Below, one piece after another: positions 1 to 6,971 of a stretch of DNA of 8,821 nt (position 1 is its first letter; every line of letters begins with the position of its first letter). The notes beneath the pieces are model-generated. The model saw only the letters and a list, made by a program, of their open reading frames with translations. It was not told the origin of the DNA and did not search any database. Both the position numbers and the translations under genes were made by a program. The stretch is from positions 1 through 8,821 of the forward strand of contig RGBY01000095.1 of the NCBI GenBank assembly GCA_009919445.1, given 5' to 3'. The stretch is from Planctomycetia bacterium (GTDB taxonomy: Bacteria; Planctomycetota; Planctomycetia; Pirellulales; UBA1268).

Positions 1-253
1 AGGCCATCAGCAATGTACGCTCACGAAAAACAGTTGCGAACGATCAGCCTTGGCGGCACCGTGAAGGGGCCGGATGAGTGCTGACCACCCCTTCGTTCTA
101 ACCCGGGGGCAGAAACCGACAAACAGAAGTTTTTGAATGGCTCTGAAGGCGGCCGATGGCAGACAAAAGCGTCAAGCTAGGCAGGCTAGGCTGCATCGCG
201 AGTCTGGCCGTGTCGTGACCGGGGCGGCCTCGAAAAGTGCTCTCGGCCGCCAT
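1..253. other. Gene-free left edge
   Basis: No convincing coding sequence is visible here. The first plus-strand frame stays open from the window edge to a TGA at 82-84 (last residues GGTVKGPDEC), so the tail of an upstream plus-strand gene may lie here. Twenty-seven residues are too few to recognise, and the other two plus frames also stay open for a similar distance. A short tandem repeat of the 7-mer GCTAGGC occurs at 176-182 and 185-191. The inverted repeat next to the response-regulator stop codon is listed separately. Confidence 0.4.
223..251 (-). terminator. Inverted repeat just after the response-regulator stop
   Basis: GGCGGCC at 223-229 pairs perfectly with GGCCGCC at 245-251, giving a 7-bp all-GC stem with a 15-base loop. 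It begins two bases beyond the minus-strand TAA stop (254-256). The position fits a transcript end for the minus-strand block. No T-run follows on the minus strand, so it is not a canonical intrinsic terminator and may only be a 3'-end stabilising hairpin. Confidence 0.35.
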
Positions 254-691
254 TTAGCCGAGGAGTTTCGCAACGCTTTCCAGCAGCCGTTCCATGGCAA
301 ATGGCTTGCGGATGTAGTCGTCAACGCCAAGCATTTCTGCATAGGCCTTGTGCCGGCTCCCTTCGTTGGCCGTCACCATAATAATCCGCAGGGGGTGGTC
401 GTAGCCCCGACGGAGTCGCTCGAGCACGAGAAATCCGCTGCGTTTGGGCATCATCATATCGAGCACCACCAGATCGGGCTGTTCCCGTTCGGCGAGTGCC
501 ACACCCTGATTGCCATCGCGGGCAATCAGTACCGTGTGCCCTTTGGCCTCGAGGACCGTCCGCATCGACTCGATGATTTCAGCATCGTCGTCGACGAGGA
601 GAATTCTTTTTTCCGCTGTGGCAGCGGAAGGCTTGCGGGCGGTGGTGGACTTGGCACGGGTCGCTTTTTTGGCGCGTTTTGCTGGGGGCAT
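254..691 (-). CDS. Stand-alone response-regulator receiver protein with basic N-terminal tail
   Basis: This is a single-domain CheY-like receiver of 145 residues from the chosen start. The domain begins at KRILLVDDD, with the acidic pocket at D34-D36. The phosphoacceptor is D78 in DLVVLDMMMP, the switch threonine is T107 (MVTA) and the conserved lysine is K129 (RKPF). All residues needed for phosphorylation are present. There is no output domain, so it should act through protein-protein contacts or as a phosphorelay intermediate. The first ~25 residues are rich in Lys, Arg, Ala and Thr (PPAKRAKKATRAKST) and should be disordered. The ATG at 691 was chosen because it begins this tail. An upstream in-frame ATG at 748 would add 19 residues of unremarkable sequence, and neither start has a strong ribosome binding site. 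It lies 74 bases after the PAP2 gene on the same strand, so co-transcription is possible. No histidine kinase is in the window. The partner and function are unknown. Confidence 0.92.
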   Translation of the reverse strand: MPPAKRAKKATRAKSTTARKPSAATAEKRILLVDDDAEIIESMRTVLEAKGHTVLIARDGNQGVALAEREQPDLVVLDMMMPKRSGFLVLERLRRGYDHPLRIIMVTANEGSRHKAYAEMLGVDDYIRKPFAMERLLESVAKLLG

Positions 692-765
692 CTCGAGTGT
701 CTTCGTTAGGGGGCAGGTGACGGGTGTCGACCCGACGCCACCTATCATAGCAAACCGCTGCGGCC

Positions 766-1473
766 TCAGTCACGATCCTGGCGGCGGTCGCTGGCAGGGC
801 CTGCGGCCAGTTGTTCCCGGCCCAGCACGACCGCGGCACCGAGCACCCCGATGGCAGCACCGAAACAGGCGTCGCTGGGATAGTGGGCCGAACTGGCAAG
901 CCGCTGGAGGCAGGCGCTGATCGCGAGCGTGACGAAAAACCAACGTGCCTGCGGGTATTTCCAGATCAGGATGCTGGCCAGGGCGGCTGCGGTGGCGGAG
1001 TGACCTGAGGGAAAACTGTGCAGGTCGCTGCTGCTGTGTGGCCCAGAACTGAGAAGATCGGCGCCAAAGGTATCGAAGGGAGAACTGGCCCGCCCGAGGT
1101 CGGCGGCCCGCGGGCGGACCCGGTCGATAAGCTGCTTGAGCAAGAGCACAACCAGTGGTCCGGCGAGCAGGCCACCGAGCATGCGGGCGGCATGGCGGCG
1201 GGCTGGCGTCGGCTGAAACGTCGGCCACCGCAGGGCTGGCCAGGTCAGGGAGGGAAACCGCAAGGAGCGGTCGAGGCAGAACACCCCGATCATGATCACA
1301 GCGACGCCGGTCCCATGCCCAAAGACCTCTGTAAAGGTCAGGTACCGCATCACCTCTTTCGGCAGGCTGCCGCTTTGAAACCAGAGTGCGGCCGGCAGGT
1401 CGATCGCAAAGGCGATGAGCCCCAGTCCGGCGAGCAGAATGGCGGTGGTGAGGCGTCGAGTGGAGAGGGGCAC
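766..1473 (-). CDS. PAP2-family membrane phosphatase
   Basis: This is a 235-residue integral membrane protein of the type 2 phosphatidic acid phosphatase (PAP2) superfamily. The full three-part signature is visible. Motif 1 is K113...R120-P121 (KQLIDRVRP). Motif 2 is P155-S156-G157-H158 (SFPSGHSA). Motif 3 is R191...H197...D201 (RLASSAHYPSD). In the family, H197 would form the phosphohistidine, with H158 as acid/base. Likely membrane segments are near residues 8-30, 50-67, 99-112, 159-171, 178-190 and 203-217. Substrates in the family include phosphatidic acid, phosphatidylglycerophosphate and undecaprenyl pyrophosphate. The sequence does not decide between them. About 34 residues separate motifs 1 and 2, including a Ser-rich stretch (residues 129-153). 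The start is a GTG with no clear Shine-Dalgarno sequence, and no in-frame alternative lies just upstream. It sits 171 bases after comM on the same strand. Confidence 0.93.
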   Translation of the reverse strand: MPLSTRRLTTAILLAGLGLIAFAIDLPAALWFQSGSLPKEVMRYLTFTEVFGHGTGVAVIMIGVFCLDRSLRFPSLTWPALRWPTFQPTPARRHAARMLGGLLAGPLVVLLLKQLIDRVRPRAADLGRASSPFDTFGADLLSSGPHSSSDLHSFPSGHSATAAALASILIWKYPQARWFFVTLAISACLQRLASSAHYPSDACFGAAIGVLGAAVVLGREQLAAGPASDRRQDRD

Positions 1474-1644
1474 GGGGGCTAGCCTGTTGGGAACTCGTGA
1501 GGAATGAAACGGGCCTGAGACGACTTCTGCCGGTTGGATCGCAGCAGGGCTGCGGTCGTATGACCAGGAGATTCATTGTCCGTAGTCTGCCTCGTTAGGT
1601 GTCGGGCTGTCGAGGCGGGTTGCCCTGAGGCTCCCTCGAAAAAG

Positions 1645-3165
1645 TTATGTCCAGAGTTTGCGGTCAAGCAGCCTGTATTGAATGGCTTCACTGAGGTGCC
1701 AGCAGGTGATCGTCTCGGCAGCGTCAAGGTCAGCGATGGTGCGGGCCACCCGTAACACCTTGTCGTGGGCACGAGCCGAAAGCCCCAGGTCTGAAACCGC
1801 CGCGCGGAGCAGTTCGACGGCCGGTCCGTCGAGCGGGCAGCAGTCGCGGATCTGCGTCGCTGTCGCGAGTCCATCAGTGAAGCGGGCCTGCTGAAGCTTT
1901 CTCGCTGCCAGCACCCGCTCACGCATTTCTGCACTGCCGGTGCCTGCCCGGCGGGCTGAGAGTTCTCGAAAGGGGACAGCGGGGACCTCAAGGTGGATAT
2001 CGATGCGGTCCAGAAGTGGCCCAGAAATCTTGCTCATGTATCGCTCTACCTGAGGGGCAGTGCATTGGCAGTCACGCCGCGGGTCGCCGCGATACCCGCA
2101 TGGACACGGATTGAAGGCGGCCACCAGCATGAACGCGGCCGGAAACCGTGTGGTCGAACGGGCCCGGCTAATGGTGACAGTGCCGTCCTCAAGGGGCTGC
2201 CGCAGCACTTCAAGCGTTCGGCGATTGAACTCAGGGAGTTCATCAAGAAACAACACGCCGTGATGGGCCAGGCTGATTTCGCCCGGCATCGGCACCGAGC
2301 GGCCACCGATCAGGCCAGCTTCACTAATGGTGTGGTGAGGGCTGCGGAAAGGGCGGGTGGCCAACAGTGGCTGCCCGGCACTGAGCAGGCCCAGCGCGCT
2401 GTAGATGCGGGTGGTTTCAATGCTCTCTTCAGCGGAGAGCGGGGGCAGGATGGTAGGAATCCGTTTAGCCAGCATTGTCTTGCCGCCTCCAGGTGGGCCA
2501 AGCATGGCCACGTTGTGCCCTCCGGCAGCCGCCACGAGGAGGGCACGTTTGGCCGCCTCTTGGCCGCGGACATCGGCAAAGTCGAGGTCGTAGGCCGCAA
2601 AGCGATCGAACCACTCATCGACGCCGGTGGGAGCCCGGGGGATGTCGAGTTCCCCGGCAAAAAACCCGACCGCTTCGCCGAGACTGTTCACAGGAATGAC
2701 CTCAATCGATTCCACGACCGCTGCTTCAGATGCACTGGCGGCTGGCACCACTACCCCCTTGAGGTTTTTTTGTCGGGCGGCAGTAATTGCCATTGAGAGG
2801 GCACCGCGGGCAGGACGGGTTGAGCCTTCGAGCGACAGTTCGCCAACGACGGCATAGTCACGGAATCGCTCGGAGGAAAACTGTCCGCTGCCCGCCAGAA
2901 TGCCGAGCGTGATTGGAAGGTCGAACGTGGCTGCCTGCTTGGGAAGTTCTGCGGGGGCAAGGTTCACCACAATCCGATCATTGGGCCGATTGAAGCCGCA
3001 GTTGACCATGGCTCGCGCCACCCGGTGGGTGCTCTCTCGAATCGCGGTGTCGGGCAGGCCGACAAGGACCGTGGCCGGGAGGGCGCCACTGGAAACGTCG
3101 ACCTCAACATCAACCGGCACGGCATCGACGCCGAGCATCGAGAAGGTTTGCAGACGGGCAAGCAT
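1645..3165 (-). CDS. comM: ComM/YifB family AAA+ ATPase (Mg-chelatase-like)
   Basis: This is a 506-residue cytoplasmic protein of the YifB/ComM family, and its length is normal for the family. The N-terminal Lon-protease-like fold carries the usual opening (MLGVDAVPVDVEVDVSSG) and VGLPDTAIRES. The Mg-chelatase AAA+ core has Walker A GPPGGGKT (residues 223-230), Walker B VLFLDE (304-309) and the SGPLLDRIDIH segment (381-391). It also has the family's four-cysteine insert, FNPCPCGY...CQC (C354, C356, C366, C368). The C-terminal helical domain ends in YRLLDRK. In naturally transformable bacteria ComM is a hexameric helicase that extends branch migration during integration of incoming DNA. The gene is also widespread in species not known to be competent. 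The ATG at 3165 is preferred over one 14 codons upstream, because family members begin with MLAR-like sequence and because GAAGGAC lies 8 bases before it. The gene is divergent from the S46 peptidase gene. Confidence 0.96.
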   Translation of the reverse strand: MLARLQTFSMLGVDAVPVDVEVDVSSGALPATVLVGLPDTAIRESTHRVARAMVNCGFNRPNDRIVVNLAPAELPKQAATFDLPITLGILAGSGQFSSERFRDYAVVGELSLEGSTRPARGALSMAITAARQKNLKGVVVPAASASEAAVVESIEVIPVNSLGEAVGFFAGELDIPRAPTGVDEWFDRFAAYDLDFADVRGQEAAKRALLVAAAGGHNVAMLGPPGGGKTMLAKRIPTILPPLSAEESIETTRIYSALGLLSAGQPLLATRPFRSPHHTISEAGLIGGRSVPMPGEISLAHHGVLFLDELPEFNRRTLEVLRQPLEDGTVTISRARSTTRFPAAFMLVAAFNPCPCGYRGDPRRDCQCTAPQVERYMSKISGPLLDRIDIHLEVPAVPFRELSARRAGTGSAEMRERVLAARKLQQARFTDGLATATQIRDCCPLDGPAVELLRAAVSDLGLSARAHDKVLRVARTIADLDAAETITCWHLSEAIQYRLLDRKLWT

Positions 3166-3173
3166 GAGTGAAA

Positions 3174-3179
3174 GTCCTT
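3174..3179 (-). promoter_or_regulatory. Ribosome binding site deciding the comM start
   Basis: On the minus strand this reads AAGGAC, followed by 8 bases and then the ATG at 3165. The alternative ATG at 3207 would put this site inside the coding sequence and add 14 residues that relatives lack. Confidence 0.6.
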
Positions 3180-3406
3180 CAAAAAGGGAACGGAGCAGAC
3201 TGAGCAACCTGAAAGGGGAAGCAGGCCGGTTAAACCAAGGGTGCGAGCCCTAAAACAAAGCAGTGAACATACGTATATATATTGGTACCCTGCTGCTCGC
3301 TTTTCTGCAAGTGGAATTGGCGAGGCCAGTTTCGGCCCAGTTCGCCCCCCGCCGGCTAGGATGGCGGACGGATGATTTCGGGTGAGTGGCCGCAGTTGAG
3401 GTGAAG

Positions 3407-3411
3407 AGGAG
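3407..3411 (+). promoter_or_regulatory. Ribosome binding site for the S46 peptidase
   Basis: AGGAG in a purine-rich stretch (GAAGAGGAGAGG), 5 bases before the ATG at 3417. A GTG directly upstream at 3414 would be only 2 bases away, so the ATG is the better start. Confidence 0.65.
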
Positions 3412-3416
3412 AGGTG

Positions 3417-6185
3417 ATGGAACGAACGCTGCTCGGAAAGTTGTTGCACTCGAGGACGCCTGCCTGGCTCATGGCCGCTGGCGCAGCGTTGCTTGCTGGC
3501 CTGCTTTCAGCCAGCAGCCGGGCCGATGAGGGGATGTGGCTGTTTCGTGATCTGCCGGAAGAACGGCTGCAGCGTGAATATGACTTCATTCCATCTGCTG
3601 CCTGGTTAGAGCAGGTGCGACAGGCAGCGGTCCGGTTTAGCAGTGGCGGGTCGGCCGCTTTCGTTTCTGCTGACGGGCTCGTGCTGACAAACCATCATGT
3701 TGCTGCCAGCACGCTTCAGAAGCTGTCGAGCCCAGAGCAAAACATTGCCCGCGATGGTTTCCTGGCGACGACGCACCAGGAGGAACTGCGGTGTCCCGGG
3801 CTGGAACTAAATGTGCTCGTGTCGAGTGAAGATGTGACTGAGCGAGTCACCGCCGCCGTGGCAGCAACTGATACAGCCGCAGCGGCAGCAGATGCCCGGC
3901 GAACCGTACTCGCTGCGGTTGAAGCTGAGTCACTGGCAGCCACCGGTCTGCGGAGTGACGTGGTGACCCTTTTCGGTGGTGGTCGGTATCTGCTCTACCG
4001 CTACCGTCGTCATACTGATATTCGGCTGGTCTTTGCGCCGGAGCGGGCAATTGCCTTCTATGGCGGTGATGCCGATAACTTTGAGTTTCCGCGGCACTGC
4101 CTCGACATCTGTTTTTTTCGGGTCTACGAGGACGGGAAGCCGCTGCGGAGTGAGCACTTCCTGCCCTGGGGCCGTGACGACGTCGCGGCAGGCGATCTGA
4201 TTTTTGTTGCCGGCCACCCCGGTCATACCGATCGTGGCAAGACCCTGGTGGAGATAGAGTCGCTGCGGGATCGGCAGTTGCCGTTCCTGCTGAACTGGCT
4301 GCATCGTCGCGAAGTCATGCTACAGGCGTACGCAGAGGAGGGCAGGGAACAGGCACTTCAGGCCCAGCAGGATCTGTTTGCCGTGCAGAACAGCCGGAAG
4401 GCGCGGGCTGGGCTGCTGGCAGCACTCCTACGGCCTGAGGTGATGGCCCGAAAGGCAGCAGCCGAGGCAACGCTCAAACAGCAGTGGCAAGAGGCCGACA
4501 GGAAAAGCCCATGGCAGCAGATCGCAGCAGCCGAGCAGACTTTGGCGGCAGTGGCTGTTCGCTACAACTTGCTTGAGGGAGCAATGGGGTTTCGCAGTCG
4601 GTTTTTCACCCATGCCCGCACGCTCCTGCGGGCTGCTGCCGAGGCAGACAAGCCCGACGGCAGCAGGTTGCGAGAGTTTCGGCAGGCGGCGCGGCCGTCA
4701 CTGGAACTTCGGCTGTTTGCAGAGGAACCACTTTATGAGGCTTACGAGGTGGTCAGTCTTGCCGATGCACTTACGTTTTTTGTTACCGAATTGGGATCAG
4801 ACGATCCACTTGTCTGTCGGGTGCTCGCGGGGAAGTCGCCTGCCGATCGGGCCGAGGAACTCGTCAAGGGTACCAGGCTCGGTCGCCGGGTAGGAGCCGC
4901 TGCTGAGGAAGACCACCGACGGCGGCTGTACGAAGGTGGCGCAGCTGCTGTTGCCGCCAGCGACGACACCATGCTGGCGGTGGCGGCCCTTATCGATGAA
5001 GAGTCACGGCGACTGCGGACTATTGTCGAACAGAATCTGGAGATCAAAAAACAGGCGCATGCTGAACTGACCAGGCTGCGGTTTGAGCAGGCAACCGAGC
5101 CACTCTACCCTGATGCCACCTTCACGCTGCGGCTTGCCTACGGCACGGTGCTGGGGGTAGTCGGTGAGGCATCCGCAGGCCAGCCCTGGACAACCGTCGC
5201 CGACCTCTTTGCCAAGGCTGCCCGTGAAGGGGGGCAGCCGCCCTTTCACCTGCCGCCTTCCTGGCGGGCTGCGGAACCACAACTGCTTGCCTCACCTGGC
5301 CAGGGCTCGCAGCCACTGAATTTCCTGTCCACGGCTGACATCATTGGTGGAAACTCTGGCAGCCCCGTCATCAATCGCGCGGGGGAACTGGTGGGCATTA
5401 TCTTCGACGGCAATCAAGATTCGTTGGTGCTCGATGTGGCCTACGACGCTGATCGTTCGCGGGCCATTGCGGTGTCAGCCGGTGCGGTGTTGCTGGCGCT
5501 CGATCAGGTCTATGGGGCGAGCAGTCTGGTTGCCGAACTAACCCGTGATAGGACCACCGGCATGGCCCCTGATACGGCACGTGACATGAAACGTAACAAT
5601 GGTTCTGAGCAGGCAGAACCCTGGAGGTCACTCTTTGACGGGAAGTCACTTGGTGGGTGGGAGGCGATCGAGTTTGGCGGTGAAGGGGAGGTGACCGTTA
5701 CTGACGGAGAGATTGTTATTGGCAGTGGTGATCCACTCAGCGGAATTGTCTGGCAGCAGGCGTTTCCTTCAGACGCTTACGAGATTTCCTTAGAGGCCAA
5801 GCGGGCGGAAGGATTTGATTTTTTCTGTGGGCTGACCTTTCCTGTCGGGGAGGACTGCTGCAGTCTCATTCTTGGCGGCTGGGGCGGTGGGTTGATTGGG
5901 CTTTCGTCAGTCGATGGGTTTGATGCTTCGGAAAACGGCACGACTGATTACAAAGAATTTGAACTCGGCCGTTGGTACAGCGTGACTGTCAGGGTTGAGT
6001 CAGACAGAATTACGTGTCTGCTTGATGGCAAGGAGATCATTAGCCAGCCACGAACCGATCATGAGATTTCGATCCGGGCCGAGATGTTCCTCTGTAAGCC
6101 ACTGGGTATTGCCAGTTATGCCACGACCAGCCGGCTGCGAAACCTGCAGTACAGACGACTGCCGCCCGCAGCAGTGACGGAATGA
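3417..6185 (+). CDS. Secreted S46-family dipeptidyl-peptidase fused to a C-terminal DUF1080 domain
   Basis: This is a 922-residue exported protein. A signal peptide is visible: basic start, hydrophobic core around residues 16-33, cleavage likely after SSRA (about residue 36). The mature protein opens with DEGMWLF, the usual start of S46 peptidases (DPP7/DPP11 type), which release N-terminal dipeptides from oligopeptides. The catalytic His lies in LVLTNHHVAAS (H93/H94). The Asp lies in GGDADNFEFPRH (D218/D220). The nucleophile is S647 in GGNSGSP. A largely helical region (~280-560) between the two halves matches the family's cap domain. The residue 18 positions after the Ser is Gly (G665 in IIFDGN). 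By the known DPP7/DPP11 distinction this suggests hydrophobic or broad P1 preference, not acidic. Residues ~735-915 form a second domain, DUF1080 (3-keto-disaccharide hydrolase/LamG-like), opening with WRSLFDGKSLGGW and containing FCGLTFPVGEDCCSL and GGWGGGLIGLSS. S46 enzymes are usually ~700-720 residues, so the extra ~200 residues are a true fusion with one continuous frame. It probably heads a transcript with the next gene. Confidence 0.94.
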   Translation: MERTLLGKLLHSRTPAWLMAAGAALLAGLLSASSRADEGMWLFRDLPEERLQREYDFIPSAAWLEQVRQAAVRFSSGGSAAFVSADGLVLTNHHVAASTLQKLSSPEQNIARDGFLATTHQEELRCPGLELNVLVSSEDVTERVTAAVAATDTAAAAADARRTVLAAVEAESLAATGLRSDVVTLFGGGRYLLYRYRRHTDIRLVFAPERAIAFYGGDADNFEFPRHCLDICFFRVYEDGKPLRSEHFLPWGRDDVAAGDLIFVAGHPGHTDRGKTLVEIESLRDRQLPFLLNWLHRREVMLQAYAEEGREQALQAQQDLFAVQNSRKARAGLLAALLRPEVMARKAAAEATLKQQWQEADRKSPWQQIAAAEQTLAAVAVRYNLLEGAMGFRSRFFTHARTLLRAAAEADKPDGSRLREFRQAARPSLELRLFAEEPLYEAYEVVSLADALTFFVTELGSDDPLVCRVLAGKSPADRAEELVKGTRLGRRVGAAAEEDHRRRLYEGGAAAVAASDDTMLAVAALIDEESRRLRTIVEQNLEIKKQAHAELTRLRFEQATEPLYPDATFTLRLAYGTVLGVVGEASAGQPWTTVADLFAKAAREGGQPPFHLPPSWRAAEPQLLASPGQGSQPLNFLSTADIIGGNSGSPVINRAGELVGIIFDGNQDSLVLDVAYDADRSRAIAVSAGAVLLALDQVYGASSLVAELTRDRTTGMAPDTARDMKRNNGSEQAEPWRSLFDGKSLGGWEAIEFGGEGEVTVTDGEIVIGSGDPLSGIVWQQAFPSDAYEISLEAKRAEGFDFFCGLTFPVGEDCCSLILGGWGGGLIGLSSVDGFDASENGTTDYKEFELGRWYSVTVRVESDRITCLLDGKEIISQPRTDHEISIRAEMFLCKPLGIASYATTSRLRNLQYRRLPPAAVTE

Positions 6186-6192
6186 ACCGGAA

Positions 6193-6909
6193 ATGGCGCG
6201 TCCGGAAAAACGACGAAGACAAATCGCGTCCGAGGCGGCCCGCCGGCTGGCCCGTGGCGGTGACCTGCGAAGGGCGCGGATTGCCGCAGCCCGTCGGCTG
6301 ACCCGTGACTGGGTGCCCGAAGAAGAGTTGCCCAGCGTTAATGAGGTGAGCCGCGAACTTGCTCGCCAGCGGCTGACGGATGAGCCAGACTCATCTGGTG
6401 GCATGGCGGGGCTCTTTGGTGATCGGTACGACCGGCTGGCCGCTCTCGTGCAGCCTCTTGCAGCGGTGCGACTCGATGCTTCTCAGTATCAGGCGGCTAC
6501 TCAGCTCGATGCCAGCCTGCAAGCATTTGCTGCCGTGGAACAGCAGCGACCCTACGACGAAGAACTGCTGACGGCAGCCTTGCTTGCGGATGCCGGGCGA
6601 GCCTATGACCGCCGTGATCCAATCAAAGCGATTCTGGCCGCCGCGGCAGGATTATTGACCGAGCGGACAGTCTGGCTGATCACGATGCGTGACGAGGCTC
6701 ACGCTTATGCGGTTGGTACCCTTGGCAAGCGTGCCAGGCAGCGACTGGTCACACACCCGGACTTCGATGATGTGTCACTGCTAGCCTCTGCTGTCGACCG
6801 TCATCGATCTGGCTGCGAGATAAGTGATCTTCCGGCGTACACTCTTGATAAGGCCATTTCGCTGTTACGTGACCTAGGAGCTGAGTCGGGCGATAGCGAT
6901 TGCCTTTAG
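6193..6909 (+). CDS. Uncharacterised protein, probable degenerate HD-domain protein
   Basis: This is a 238-residue soluble protein with no signal peptide or membrane segment. The N-terminus (residues 1-60) is very basic and helical, with many Arg and Ala. From memory, the part from DRYDRLAALVQPL (~78) to VDRHRSG (~207) resembles planctomycete HD-domain proteins, including PYDEELLTAALL, ITERT-like LLTERTVWLI and GTLGKRARQRL. The expected metal ligands are missing. Where an LLHDVGK-like motif is expected, this protein has LLADAGRA (A132, D133). The preceding His position, before SLQ, is A107. The expected HH pair is replaced by TMRDEA (164-169). Only D133, H170 and D202 remain as possible ligands. 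If the relationship is right, it is a catalytically dead phosphohydrolase relative that may bind a ligand or partner. It starts 7 bases after the peptidase stop, so the two are probably co-transcribed and translationally coupled, although the ribosome binding site is weak. The HD assignment is an inference. The gene itself is well supported. Confidence 0.8.
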   Translation: MARPEKRRRQIASEAARRLARGGDLRRARIAAARRLTRDWVPEEELPSVNEVSRELARQRLTDEPDSSGGMAGLFGDRYDRLAALVQPLAAVRLDASQYQAATQLDASLQAFAAVEQQRPYDEELLTAALLADAGRAYDRRDPIKAILAAAAGLLTERTVWLITMRDEAHAYAVGTLGKRARQRLVTHPDFDDVSLLASAVDRHRSGCEISDLPAYTLDKAISLLRDLGAESGDSDCL

Positions 6910-6957
6910 GTAGAGCGATAGTTGTTTCATCAGTGGCGAGACGTAGAGGATTGGACG

Positions 6958-6964
6958 AAAGGTG
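6958..6964 (+). promoter_or_regulatory. Ribosome binding site for the 312-residue membrane protein
   Basis: AAAGGTG lies 7 bases before the GTG at 6972. It supports the choice of this non-ATG start, since no in-frame ATG is nearby. Confidence 0.6.
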
Positions 6965-6971
6965 AACGTCG

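Larger units (their letters stand above)
3166..3416. promoter_or_regulatory. Divergent intergenic region with AT-rich palindromic patch
   Basis: This space separates the divergent comM and S46 peptidase genes and must hold promoters for both. The segment 3251-3290 is much richer in A and T than the surroundings. It carries three consecutive palindromes: ATACGTAT (3269-3276), TATATATA (3274-3281) and GGTACC (3284-3289). A minus-strand -10-like TATGTT lies at 3265-3270, but no good -35 element could be paired with it on either strand. A small stem, CCGCC/GGCGG (3349-3353 with 3363-3367, 9-base loop), lies in the expected leader of the peptidase mRNA. No transcription start can be assigned from sequence alone. 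Confidence 0.4.

Noticed and set aside
1..84. Possible C-terminal end of an upstream gene
   Set aside because: Only 27 open codons and no recognisable sequence. The other two plus frames are open for similar lengths, so no frame is favoured.
176..191. Tandem GCTAGGC repeat as a possible attachment or CRISPR-like repeat
   Set aside because: Only two 7-base copies, with no spacer pattern and no integrase or cas gene nearby.
137..709. 190-codon plus-strand open frame antisense to the response regulator
   Set aside because: It is the shadow of a clear receiver domain on the other strand. Its own translation is low-complexity and unlike any known protein.
770..1576. 268-codon minus-strand frame overlapping the PAP2 gene in another frame
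   Set aside because: Rich in Pro, Arg and Ser with no motif, while the overlapping frame has all three PAP2 motifs.
1474..1644. Gap between comM and the PAP2 gene searched for a terminator or promoter
   Set aside because: Only a 4-bp stem (GAGG/CCTC) near the comM stop and no T-run or clear promoter hexamers were seen.
1993..2796. 267-codon plus-strand frame antisense to comM
   Set aside because: It lies opposite well-conserved ComM motifs and shows no protein family signature. It is a product of GC-rich codon bias.
3414..3416. GTG as start of the S46 peptidase
   Set aside because: Only 2 bases after AGGAG, and immediately followed by an ATG with better spacing.
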